Positions 55,694-64,000 of a stretch of 64,000 nucleotides of DNA are shown here, one piece after another. The notes below the pieces were generated by a model. That model did no database searches. It saw only the letters and a list, made by a program, of their open reading frames with translations, and was not told where the DNA came from. The translations under genes and the position numbers were made by a program. Positions within the stretch are counted from its first letter, which is position 1. Each line of letters starts with the position of its first letter. Source of the DNA: Mesostigma viride (taxonomy: Eukaryota > Streptophyta > Mesostigmatophyceae > Mesostigmatales > Mesostigmataceae); assembly GCA_009746045.1 (NCBI GenBank), contig RPFO01000050.1, positions 1,731,223 through 1,795,222 on the forward strand. The letters run 5' to 3'.

Positions 55694-56149
55694 TTAATCC
55701 GAGTGGTCTGACTTCTTCACTTGCGGGGTGTAGCTCCCGAGGACATACTTCAGACAGAAATCGCCGGCGGTCCATCCGTTGTGGAGTTTGTGATCTACTG
55801 TGGCGCTCGCTCCCAGCTTCCGTAGCTCGTTTAACGTCTTGCGAACGTCTCCGACAGACATATCCGGAATCGACGTGCTCATAATAGGAGCACGCTTCCT
55901 CTTCTTCCCACTGTCGTCCGAGTCACCGCCCGAGTCCTCCATATTGACATCTGCGTCAGTCTTGGGCGGATCCGGGTCCGATACGACCACCTCGGTCTTT
56001 GGCAACTCGGTCTTTGTCAACTCGGCCTTTGGCGGCTCGGCCTTAGACGGCTCGGACTTGGACGGCTCGGCCTTAGACGGCTCGGCCTTAGACGGCTCGG
56101 CCTTAGACGGCTCGGCCTTGGAAGCTTTCTCGGAAGTCTTGGCAGGCAT
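55694..56149 (-). CDS. Hypothetical protein with AEPSK repeats
   Basis: 151 residues: an N-terminal tail of about eight five-residue units (SKAEP), drifting to KAELTKTELPKTEV, then an acidic linker (NMEDSGGDSDDSG) and KKRKRAPIM, a nuclear-localisation-like cluster. The C-terminal 55 residues form a small domain (SVGDVRKTLNELRKLGASA...GWTAGDFCLKYVLGSY). The 15-base repeats are prone to length change. Divergent from the VLTF3 gene. Confidence 0.6.
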   Translation of the reverse strand: MPAKTSEKASKAEPSKAEPSKAEPSKAEPSKSEPSKAEPPKAELTKTELPKTEVVVSDPDPPKTDADVNMEDSGGDSDDSGKKRKRAPIMSTSIPDMSVGDVRKTLNELRKLGASATVDHKLHNGWTAGDFCLKYVLGSYTPQVKKSDHSD

Positions 56150-56234
56150 GTTGTGTAGGAAAGTTTGTTGATACTGATGCTCGACCTTTTTTTTCTCGCC
56201 TGTTGAACGAACGGAGTAAAACTACGTCAACACT

Positions 56235-57371
56235 ATGGACAAGACCACAGTCGAGGCCAAGTACAAGGAGTGCATGAAGTGGTTCGATGATAACGAAGAA
56301 ACCCACGGCAAGTTCCGGAACGACTTTATTCTAGACGTGATCCCAGTGTACATGCGGTACTGTCACTCTGTTCAGCGCAGAAAACCGGTGTCTTCCAAGT
56401 CGAGCGTCTGGACCAAAACAAAGCACGGCGAGCTCGTCGAGGTCACATTCCTCGAAAACGAGTGGGCGACGATCAAACAACAGAACAAAGAGACGACGCT
56501 CCCCTTCTCTGAGGCAGTCGAGAAAGGGCTGGTCAGCGAGCGTCTGAAGTACCGTCCACCTGTATCGGACAACGGGGATTTGGTGACTCGAGACAAGGGC
56601 TATCTTTACGACGAGTTTATGCTGGCGCTGTCGAAGTGGAGTTTCCTTCCATCTAAGATCACCGCTTGCTCAACTCCAGTGATGCTCTATGATTTATACG
56701 GCTTCTGTCCCGAATGCAAGGTCAACATGGTCGAGGACGTCTCGAGAGGCGACTTGATGTGCAGCAAATGCGGTCTCGCGACTCCGGCTACTAACCAGGG
56801 CGTAGAGTCCGTGCCATACGGCACTCAAATCGACACCACAGACTACTGCTACAAGCGCATCAATCATTTCAACGAGTGCATCGCGCAATTCAATGCTCGC
56901 GAAAAATCGAGCATTCCTGACGACATTCTGGACTCGATTCGCCTGGACTTCAAGAAGATGCGGCTTAGCAACAAGAACGACATCACCGTCAAGCACGTCC
57001 GCAAAGTGCTCAGAAAGCTGCGACTTTCTAAATATTTCGAGCATTCTGTTCAGATCACCCACATCCTCCACGGATCCACGCCGCCTACTATGACAATGGA
57101 GCAAGAGGAAAAGCTGCGTAACATGTTCCGAATGATTCAGAAGCCTTTTGAGGATGTGTGTCCCAAGAACCGAAAGAACTTTTTGAATTACTCGTATACA
57201 ATTCACAAAATGTGCCAGTTGTTGGGGTATGACAAATTCATTCAGTACTTTCCGCTGTTAAAGAGCAGAGAAAAGCTGTGGGGTCAGGATGTCATGTGGA
57301 AAGGCATCTGTAACAAGCTCAACTGGCAGTTCATCCCATCCACATTTATTCCTCCTGGTTCTCATCCATAG
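56235..57371 (+). CDS. VLTF3-like late transcription factor
   Basis: 378 residues, intact. The zinc ribbon is FCPECKVN...MCSKCGL (residues ~157-178). It is followed by the family core CYKRINHFNECIAQFNAREK, RKVLRKLRLSKYFEHSVQI, LRNMFRMIQKPFEDVCP, NFLNYSYTIHKMCQLLG and FPLLKSREKLWGQDVMWK. These blocks in this order identify the poxvirus-type late transcription factor 3, a hallmark NCLDV protein that recruits RNA polymerase to late promoters. The last bases overlap the convergent PCNA gene by 26. Confidence 0.9.
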   Translation: MDKTTVEAKYKECMKWFDDNEETHGKFRNDFILDVIPVYMRYCHSVQRRKPVSSKSSVWTKTKHGELVEVTFLENEWATIKQQNKETTLPFSEAVEKGLVSERLKYRPPVSDNGDLVTRDKGYLYDEFMLALSKWSFLPSKITACSTPVMLYDLYGFCPECKVNMVEDVSRGDLMCSKCGLATPATNQGVESVPYGTQIDTTDYCYKRINHFNECIAQFNAREKSSIPDDILDSIRLDFKKMRLSNKNDITVKHVRKVLRKLRLSKYFEHSVQITHILHGSTPPTMTMEQEEKLRNMFRMIQKPFEDVCPKNRKNFLNYSYTIHKMCQLLGYDKFIQYFPLLKSREKLWGQDVMWKGICNKLNWQFIPSTFIPPGSHP

Positions 57372-58161
57372 CTTCTCGCTCGCCTTCTCCTTCCTCGGTC
57401 TCTTCGCCGACCTGAGGTGCGAGTGCGAACATCAATGATCCGAGATCGCCTATCTTGTATTTAACTATCATCGGATATTCTGGCATAATAAAAATATCAA
57501 CTGTGTTGCATAGCCCCGAAGCTTTGGAAAATGTGCACAAGTAGCGGACAGAGTAAGTCTCGTCGATCCTGTCTCCGTTGACTGCATTCAGCGTCATTTC
57601 GGGGTGATTCTTTCCGATCTCCAGTTGGCAGTTTCCGATGTCGCCCGAACCGCTCAACACGATGTTATCTCCCCCGCATTCGATCCTGACCTTGTCGGCC
57701 ACAATGGAAATGTCGCGACAAATTTTCTGGAACTCGGAGCTGACCATGGTGATGCAAGTCATGTACTCCTTTTCGGGGATCTCGATCATTTCCTCGTCGA
57801 TGTCCATAAGTTTCATCTCGTAAGTCCATCGGGTGTTCTTCACGCGGTTGAGAATTGTGATCTGCAAAACGTCCAGGTTAGCGTCGTCAAGACGAAGTTC
57901 CAACTCGTCGTTGACGGTGACGTTTTTAAGAAGCTTGAACAGGTTGACGAGGCTGATACCGATCGTGTACTGCTTGTTGCATTTGTATTCCTCGATCTTG
58001 GACGCCTCGAGAAACGCGTGAAAGAGTGCGCAGTGAGCGAGGTCGAAAGAAACAATCCGGACACCTTTCTGATCGAAAAAGAAGTTCACATCGTTCGTGA
58101 GTTCCTTCAAAACCTCCACGAGCATCTTGATGGAAGAACCTTGCACGGTTCGGAATTCCAT
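57346..58161 (-). CDS. PCNA, DNA polymerase sliding clamp
   Basis: 271 residues. Two PCNA folds: MEFRTVQGSSIKMLVEVLKE, GVRIVSFDLAHCALFHAFL, IGISLVNLFKLLKN, then MVSSEFQKICRDISIVADKV, YLCTFSKASGLCNTVDIFIM and MIVKYKIGDLGSLMFALAP. The length is normal for a clamp plus an acidic tail (EETEEGEGE). It rings DNA and tethers polymerase and repair enzymes. The frame is intact, and the short gene at 58165 lies just upstream on the same strand. Confidence 0.92.
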   Translation of the reverse strand: MEFRTVQGSSIKMLVEVLKELTNDVNFFFDQKGVRIVSFDLAHCALFHAFLEASKIEEYKCNKQYTIGISLVNLFKLLKNVTVNDELELRLDDANLDVLQITILNRVKNTRWTYEMKLMDIDEEMIEIPEKEYMTCITMVSSEFQKICRDISIVADKVRIECGGDNIVLSGSGDIGNCQLEIGKNHPEMTLNAVNGDRIDETYSVRYLCTFSKASGLCNTVDIFIMPEYPMIVKYKIGDLGSLMFALAPQVGEETEEGEGEREAMDENQEE

Positions 58162-58164
58162 GAT

Positions 58165-58416
58165 TTAGGCCGCGACGGACCCTAGGTACGTGTACCCTAT
58201 AAAGTTGACGTCTGTGTCTTTCGTGATCGGGTTTTTACCTCCTTTTTCGAGAAAAAAAATCACTCGCTGACCCTGAATCACGGTTGAGTATATGCGATGG
58301 TTGCCGATATCGAACGGGTTCACGCGAGAAAGAGTCTCTCCGCTTTGAGAAAACCGCAAAAACTTGTGGATGTTGACGATGTTCGCTTCCAATACCTTGG
58401 CTTTCTGCGCGTTCAT
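58165..58416 (-). CDS. Small hypothetical protein
   Basis: 83 residues (MNAQKAKVLEANIVNIHKF), apparently beta-rich (HRIYSTVIQGQRVIFFLEKGG). It lies three bases upstream of PCNA on the same strand, so it is probably co-transcribed. No family recognised. Confidence 0.55.
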   Translation of the reverse strand: MNAQKAKVLEANIVNIHKFLRFSQSGETLSRVNPFDIGNHRIYSTVIQGQRVIFFLEKGGKNPITKDTDVNFIGYTYLGSVAA

Positions 58417-58494
58417 CGAAGTCTGACCATTTCCAACAATCTTTATGTTCGTTCTAGAACGAAGGTGGAAAATATCAGTTACAATTATCCCAAA

Positions 58495-58791
58495 ATGCCG
58501 TCCTCTTCTACAACCGGATCTATCGCCGATATCTTATATGACGGCGTGCGTCGTGGTTGGTCGGTGTCCATGAACAAGGACGGACACGTCGTTTTCGAGG
58601 TCCCAAGCGACGAAGACGATGACGTAAGCTTGCCCGTTGCAGATATTATAGATGCTGTGCCGATACTTGACGAAACCACCACGTGCAAGCGACGCAAAAG
58701 CGTTCACAAGACATCTCAATACGTACGATTGGCTTCCGGAAAGAGACTCCGCGTGCAAGTCAAAGTGACCGAGGAGGAAGATCCAAATTAA
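58495..58791 (+). CDS. Small hypothetical protein
   Basis: 98 residues from the ATG at 58495 (MPSSSTTGSIADILYDG). The centre is acidic (VPSDEDDDVSLPVADI) and the end is basic (CKRRKSVHKTSQYVRLASG, RLRVQVK). It is divergent from the gene at 58416, with an AT-rich 78-base gap. No family recognised. Confidence 0.5.
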   Translation: MPSSSTTGSIADILYDGVRRGWSVSMNKDGHVVFEVPSDEDDDVSLPVADIIDAVPILDETTTCKRRKSVHKTSQYVRLASGKRLRVQVKVTEEEDPN

Positions 58792-58850
58792 ATCTTTGAA
58801 CATTATAGAAACTCAAACTGGATCTTCCAAGAGCACCGTCCAGCGGAAAC

Positions 58851-60811
58851 ATGGTTGCCGTCCCTCAAGATTTACTAGAGCGGATGGTTCGCATGTTTCC
58901 GGATCAGTCAACACTCAAATCTGAACCTGCCAATCCGGAAACGCATCCGGATACGATTATAAAGAACGCGTATGAGCGAAATATTTTGCCAGCATACGCG
59001 ATCGAAGGTAATGGACTGTACGGTAACAAAAACGGTCACGTGACTGAAGAAGGGGACACGTGGAAGTCTATCTCAGAAAAATTCGGGGTATCTGTGGATG
59101 ACCTTATTATCGCAAATCCTCATCTTTCTCCCCTCGTTTTGGCGCCGAATAGTTTTATTCTTCTACCCAAGCGGTTCACGTTTCCTGACTTTGTCGAAGG
59201 CGTCATTCATCAGGACAACAACATGGACTTGTGGTCCGGAGTCGGCGAAGATAAAGGAGAAGACCCTGGTGGAAAAGGGATGGGAATGATAGAGGCACTT
59301 AAATACGCTTGGAACAACCCTAGACAAGCCGCGCAATCTGCAGTCGGTATCGCTAGACAGACAGCGAACAACCCATGGAAAGCTGCCACGCTTGGAATGA
59401 CGGGTGCGGCAACGTTTCTTAATCCCATGAACGCTGCTAATCTCGTCGCAGTTGCCAACGCAAATCGAAACAACGACTGGAAAACTTCGCTCGCTTACGC
59501 TTTCCCAGTCTTCTTGGCGGAGTGGGTGCCGCCGCAGGTTTCATACCGGGTATGAAGGGTGTTGGGAACGCTTTGACGTACGCTTCTGGTCTTTCAAACA
59601 CATCCATGGGCAGGTACGGAACAATGGCCGCTTTGGACGCAGGTCACGCGTACTCCAACGCGAGAGCAGGACAAGGTCTACGTGCTGCTGGCATGTCCCT
59701 CGCGAACAACGCTGCCGGAGCTGCGTTGCAGATGGCCGCTACGGATGAACGAATCGGATCAATGCTGAACACGTTCGGCATAACGAATGTGTCGCCCTCG
59801 AAGCTGTCTGCATACATCAATATGTACGGACCCGCTGTTATTGAACGATTCTTGCCACGCGACATGCATCAAATGGACAAGCGCGATGCCATGACAAAGC
59901 TAATGACAGCATTCACAAAGCGGTCTTCTTTAATGGAATACATGAACCCTGACATGGCTGTCGAGTCTCTGGGCGATGCGTGGAACTTGTACGGTCTCGG
60001 AAACGGGCCGACTCAGCGGCAACAACGTGCATTTGATGAAAGGTTGAAAAACCAGGTACAAGACCAAGGTGTAGTTGACGTCGATTTTCAAGAACGCAAT
60101 ACACCAGAAAATCTGAGAGACCTTGTAATCGCTGCTAAAAAATATAGGGTTCCTGGAGGGACCATCGATCAAATCATGAGCGGTAGTGGTGATAAAGCGT
60201 ACAATCTAACGCAAGCAATTGATCGACGGTATGCAATTGATGACTTGAAAGAGGACTGGGCACGCGTGTCCGATCCAGTACACGACCATCCGGATAACGT
60301 CAAACGACTAGTCGATGAAGCTAGAAGTTATGGGATTTCAGAGAAAGATATTAATGACGCTCTTCAGATCCAGACCGGTGGACAAGGTGGTAACCTCACC
60401 AGCTTGATCGATGAAAATTATAGAGGCCCGGGACAATCTCCTTATGACCCTCTGAATCTTAATAATGGATTCACAGAGTTGCCATGGGACGGAACCGATC
60501 TTCTTACACAACTCGAAAAAGACCGGCTGTTCCGCAAGAGGGACGGGAAGTTATACGAAATGTACCGTGACATGACTAACAAACTCGGACCGCAAGATGC
60601 TAGAAAGCTCGATGCTTGGTATGACAAGCTTATAGACAGTGACAAAAACACGTGGTCGTCTATGATGACGGAGCCTGGCAACTTCATTGGTCGACAGAAT
60701 CGGGCGTTTGAAGCAAATCGAAACATTAACAATTACAAGGGTTCTGTAGATCCCGCGTATTATCGAAAGCTCCGTGACCTTATTGCACAGAGAGGACAAT
60801 TCCGTCGCTAG
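58851..60811 (+). pseudogene. LysM-domain protein, frameshifted
   Basis: The first frame, MVAVPQDLLERMVRMFPDQ, includes a LysM module: VTEEGDTWKSISEKFGVSVDDLIIANP...LAPNSFILLP. It then has Gly/Ala-rich segments. Near 59505 coding moves to a second frame (GAAAGFIPGMKGVGNALTYA), which runs 429 codons with repeated short helices (LIDENYRGPGQSPYDPLN) to 60811. One base would give a ~650-residue protein. LysM binds chitin or peptidoglycan, and in giant viruses such proteins are often virion components. The end overlaps the convergent capsid gene by four bases. Confidence 0.65.
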
Positions 60812-62430
60812 TTTAAGAATGTCTTTCGAGCGTGTCCGTTTGAAATCTCAAAAATGTTCAAAACGCGAGCGTACACATGAACGCGCCCGTTCGACATGAT
60901 TGGACCCTCTCTAACTCCTGGCAAGTTTTTAAAAAACAAACGAAGGGTCGCCCTGTCCACTTTGCTGAAGTTAATGCTTCCCGTGGGCTGGTCTTCTTCA
61001 GGCTTTAGCGAAAACGGAATAAAGTACACCATCTCAAAGTTGTTTTCGACAGGTATGCGTCGATGGAACTCGGCAGGCAAAAAAAAGTTGAACCAAAGAG
61101 GGTCCCTCGGAGGTGAGAACAGATCGCCGTTATTAAGAGTCAGCGTCGCGCGGTCAAAAAAAGCATTGTCAATGTGCACCATCTGCTTTCCGTACGTGCG
61201 CACAAAATAACGACCACGATCGATCATGTCGTTTTTCGCAAATGGACGATTTCCTTCAAAGTTCCAGTATTCTTCGTTTGCGTTCTTTTCATCGCTGCCT
61301 TCTAGACGACGATGGTCGGCCCTGAAGAAAAATATGAGCTCTTTACACGCTCCCGAAATCGGGTCTAACGAAAGGTCCTTGATTAGCTTGTCTCGTTTGG
61401 TGAGCGGGAACTCGAGGTGCTTTGTCTCCGTTATCAGGTACGAATGCGTGCCTTTGTTGAATTGAGCTCGTTCGAAATCGTCCAAAAGTATGTAGCGCGT
61501 GACGAGGCGTACTGCGCGCAGGTCACCTCCTAATTCTGATCGCATCAACTGTTCGCCAGTGTCTGTAAGGCCAGAGTTCACGTCGCCCTCAAAAATCGTC
61601 ACGGGTTTCCGCACAAACCGCTCTGGATCGACTGAAGGGGCAGTCTTGAACGGGATTTTCTCCATGTAGCTCAAATAGTCTTGACGGAGCGGCTTTGCAC
61701 TCATCTTTAACACGACTTCCACGTCGTGATACTGAATCGCAGCAATCGGTAGTGCGTATCCCGCCTCTTTGTTGAAAAAGAAACGCAGAGGGACGTAAAC
61801 ATGTTGATCGTGCATGGTTCCAATGTTACCGACGCCTCCGTGCTCTGAAGGCAGACCCTGTATCACGCTCAAATCTGAATTACGTGTCACGCAATCCCAA
61901 ATGCGTAGAAAATCGCCTGTGTGGCTGTCAATCATGTTTCCGCCGACCCACAATTCGACCGTGTTTGTCAACACGTAACCAAGGTAGTCGATCCAAGCGG
62001 GTTGGAATGACTCGTGTGTGATCCCATCGTAATCCGCATCCGCTAACAACGGATAATTAGACGCCTTGAACGCCGCGAGTGTCCTCGTAGTCACAGTTTC
62101 GAGGCCTGGATTCGTCGGAGTGACTCCGTCCTCATCCACAGCGTTCTTGTCTACGTGAACTTGCATAACCCCGTAGTTAAGTTTTGTGATATTGAAGTAA
62201 AGATACATCTGCGTCACTAAATCGCCAATCCTCGGTATCTTGAACTTAACTTGGCCTCCGTACATGGGAACCACGTCGGGCAAAATTTCGACATCGGTCC
62301 AGCTAAAATTTGTGTGACGGGAAAACACGGACTTGAAAAAAGTCTTCTCTGGATCGACTGTGAGGAAGGTGTCAAAAGCCCCCTTGGCTTTCAGCCAAGT
62401 CAGATGGGCCGTAATGTTTTGAGAAGCCAT
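60808..62430 (-). CDS. Major capsid protein, double jelly-roll (copy 1)
   Basis: 540 residues, intact. The N-terminal AHLTWLKAKGAFDTFLTVDP, EKTFFKSVFSRHTNFSW and PRIGDLVTQMYLYFNI are the usual first strands of NCLDV capsid proteins. WIDYLGYVLTNTVELWVGG, HVYVPLRFFFNKEAGYALP and RYILLDDFERAQFN mark the two jelly rolls. The C-terminal SKVDRATLRLFFKN is typical too. It forms trimeric capsomers of the icosahedral shell. A TATATAATTC stretch lies just upstream of the ATG. It is divergent from a second capsid gene that differs at most positions. Confidence 0.93.
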   Translation of the reverse strand: MASQNITAHLTWLKAKGAFDTFLTVDPEKTFFKSVFSRHTNFSWTDVEILPDVVPMYGGQVKFKIPRIGDLVTQMYLYFNITKLNYGVMQVHVDKNAVDEDGVTPTNPGLETVTTRTLAAFKASNYPLLADADYDGITHESFQPAWIDYLGYVLTNTVELWVGGNMIDSHTGDFLRIWDCVTRNSDLSVIQGLPSEHGGVGNIGTMHDQHVYVPLRFFFNKEAGYALPIAAIQYHDVEVVLKMSAKPLRQDYLSYMEKIPFKTAPSVDPERFVRKPVTIFEGDVNSGLTDTGEQLMRSELGGDLRAVRLVTRYILLDDFERAQFNKGTHSYLITETKHLEFPLTKRDKLIKDLSLDPISGACKELIFFFRADHRRLEGSDEKNANEEYWNFEGNRPFAKNDMIDRGRYFVRTYGKQMVHIDNAFFDRATLTLNNGDLFSPPRDPLWFNFFLPAEFHRRIPVENNFEMVYFIPFSLKPEEDQPTGSINFSKVDRATLRLFFKNLPGVREGPIMSNGRVHVYARVLNIFEISNGHARKTFLN

Positions 62431-62527
62431 AGGAGATGTATGTCTATATAATTCTACGATCGTTTATTTTCTTTCTAGGCCGCGTAGAAACTTTTTTTTT
62501 CGGGAACAATACTATATCCATTTATCC

Positions 62528-64000
62528 ATGGCTTCATCTTCCGGCGCCCAAATGATGATGCTTAAGGCTCGCGGTCCCCAGGACATCGCGACCATTGGCA
62601 ACCCCGAGGTAACTTTTTTCAAGTCCGTGTTTCCTAGGCACACCAACTATGCATGGGAGGACCTCGAAATTACGCAATCAACCGGGTCCTCTGGGTACGG
62701 TCAGAACTTGGAGTTCAAGATGTCTCGCGTGGGAGACCTCATCACTAAGATGATGTTAGTCATAAACATGTCCGCTGTTCCTGGATGGGACGGTTCTTTC
62801 GCCCCTTTCATCTGGGACTTCCCTCGCGCGCTGATCGAGTACGTCGAGTTTATAGTTGGAGGATACATGATTGAACGAATCACGGGTGACATGCTCCATA
62901 TCTGGGACGTCATTAATCGCCCGGATTACGCCAGTTGGGTAGAAAACATGCCAACTAGTCACGGAGGCAGCGTCAAGTTTAACAAGGCTGGAAAGATGAC
63001 CGAGTTCTTCGACGGCAGGTCTCCTCAGTACATTTACATCCCTCTCGAGTTCGCGTTCACGTGCGAGCCGGGCACTTGTTTCCCCATGATTGCTTTGTCT
63101 TTCCACGAAGTCCGCGTGAAGGTAAAGTTTGCCACGGCCGACAAGATCTTCACTAGCTACTCAAAGTCCGACCCAGTTTACGACACAGTCCCCGGAGTGA
63201 TCGGAGCGACCGTAAAGTCAAGTCTGAACACCTCTGCAACCCCTGACTACAACTTGATCCGTTCCATTATCCGGTCGAGGTATTTGGACCAGTCATATGG
63301 TAACCAAATGGCGCAGCTCATCTCGGAGACCGGAGATCGCAAGTGGGTTAAGCACGTGATCGAGAACGCAATGTATACCGACAAGATTACAAACGTGTTA
63401 GCTACTGCCACTCCTCCCAACGGGACTTCTGACGGAAAGCTGGAGATTTCTTTCGAGATCGCCGACTACAATTCGGCGACGGGGACGACTCGGAAGTTTG
63501 TTATCACCGATTCGATGATTCCTCCCGCCGAAAAGTTTGTGCCTATGTTTACTTCCGTCGCCCCAAATCAGCGTCAGGTGTGGGCTAGCAACCCACCCAC
63601 GTTCACAACTCGACTTGTCGGTCGGTATGTCTTTTTGGACGACTACGAGAGGCAACAGTTTGCCAGTGAGTCGCATGAGTTTCTGATGACTGAGAACCAG
63701 TTGCACACTCAGTATGTGGGCGGGCAAGAGCAGGTGACGATCGACCTCAAGTTCAACCATCCCGTAAAGGAGCTGCTGTTTTTCTATCGACCTGACAACT
63801 GGGCAGAGCCCGAGACAACGGTAAAGGGCTACTATAAGGGCTATTGGTCGTTTCGCAACCCGAACAGCAGCTTTGGAGAGGGGCACCTCTTCCGTTCCGC
63901 GAATCTCATTTTGAACTCCCAAAATATGTACGGAGACGGCAAGGATCCTGTTTACTTTTCATACGTGATCCCAACCCAGTTCCATAAGCGCGTTGACTCG
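62528..64000 (+). CDS. Major capsid protein, double jelly-roll (copy 2, runs off window)
   Basis: At least 491 residues from the ATG at 62528, open to the last base. ASSSGAQMMMLKARGPQDIA, PEVTFFKSVFPRHTNYAWED and MSRVGDLITKMMLVIN are the same first blocks as copy 1. PRALIEYVEFIVGGYMIE, YIPLEFAFTCEPGTCFPMIA, YVFLDDYERQQFA and KFNHPVKELLFFYRP follow. ACTATATCC lies about 15 bases before the ATG. Two capsid paralogues suggest one main and one minor capsomer protein; which is which is not decidable here. Confidence 0.93.
   Translation, partial: MASSSGAQMMMLKARGPQDIATIGNPEVTFFKSVFPRHTNYAWEDLEITQSTGSSGYGQNLEFKMSRVGDLITKMMLVINMSAVPGWDGSFAPFIWDFPRALIEYVEFIVGGYMIERITGDMLHIWDVINRPDYASWVENMPTSHGGSVKFNKAGKMTEFFDGRSPQYIYIPLEFAFTCEPGTCFPMIALSFHEVRVKVKFATADKIFTSYSKSDPVYDTVPGVIGATVKSSLNTSATPDYNLIRSIIRSRYLDQSYGNQMAQLISETGDRKWVKHVIENAMYTDKITNVLATATPPNGTSDGKLEISFEIADYNSATGTTRKFVITDSMIPPAEKFVPMFTSVAPNQRQVWASNPPTFTTRLVGRYVFLDDYERQQFASESHEFLMTENQLHTQYVGGQEQVTIDLKFNHPVKELLFFYRPDNWAEPETTVKGYYKGYWSFRNPNSSFGEGHLFRSANLILNSQNMYGDGKDPVYFSYVIPTQFHKRVDS

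Noticed and set aside
1-64000. tRNA or rRNA genes
   Set aside because: I looked for cloverleaf-like stretches and conserved loops and saw none; a covariance search would be needed to exclude them fully.

Overview
The window looks like a stretch of a large nucleocytoplasmic DNA virus (NCLDV, giant virus) genome carrying eukaryote-type transposable elements, so it is most simply read as an endogenous giant-virus region in a eukaryotic, probably green-algal, genome. Viral origin rests on two divergent double-jelly-roll major capsid proteins (60808-62430 and 62528-end), PCNA, a VLTF3-like and a broken VLTF2-like late transcription factor, a D5-like SF3 helicase, a small DUF5759-like protein, and many intronless genes packed on both strands with overlaps or gaps of tens of bases. 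The algal host is inferred from the element types; no host gene is visible.

Layout. 1-9460: core and accessory viral genes (D5 helicase, RING/TRAF-type zinc-finger protein, Vsr-like nuclease, HNH nuclease, small membrane proteins). 9506-13735: one long viral gene cut by a 1.96 kb repeat element. 13777-21344: SET protein, small basic protein, VLTF2-like protein, class 3 lipase, OTU-domain protein; several carry single-base frameshifts. 21354-29835: a complete copia-like LTR retrotransposon with two 455 bp LTRs and a GGGCC target duplication. 29836-33102: MYND protein, 2-oxoglutarate oxygenase-like protein, first Rieske oxygenase. 33177-36290: arrays of 24-bp palindromes with 8-bp spacers in inverted ~170 bp modules around an orphan gene, with a second repeat element inside. 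36297-40254: F-box-like protein, membrane protein, and an intact NifS-type cysteine desulfurase. 40255-42582: third repeat element, inserted in the 3' end of a long coiled-coil gene. 42583-52180: small membrane and zinc proteins, staphylococcal-nuclease-like protein, J-domain protein, several unknowns. 52202-53526: 5'-truncated non-LTR retrotransposon with a 13-bp target duplication. 53535-64000: second Rieske protein, VLTF3, PCNA, LysM protein, two capsid proteins.

The most unusual structure is a family of three short elements, all with layout L-spacer-R-L-middle-R. That is the split-direct-repeat plan of PAT/TOC1-like tyrosine-recombinase (DIRS-order) retrotransposons. All three lack a recombinase or other recognisable gene, have no target-site duplication beyond a shared TT, and carry a four-run guanine tract in the short spacer. 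Removing each one restores a viral reading frame or an inverted repeat.

Functionally, the viral part has replication and late-transcription genes, capsid genes, a set resembling host ubiquitin and chromatin factors (RING, OTU, F-box, SET, MYND), and an iron-sulfur theme (a cysteine desulfurase and two Rieske proteins, one lacking a catalytic-iron ligand). Frameshifts at homopolymers and elsewhere, together with insertions into genes, suggest a decaying provirus; but the copia element has apparently identical LTRs and also frameshifts, so part of this could be assembly indel error.
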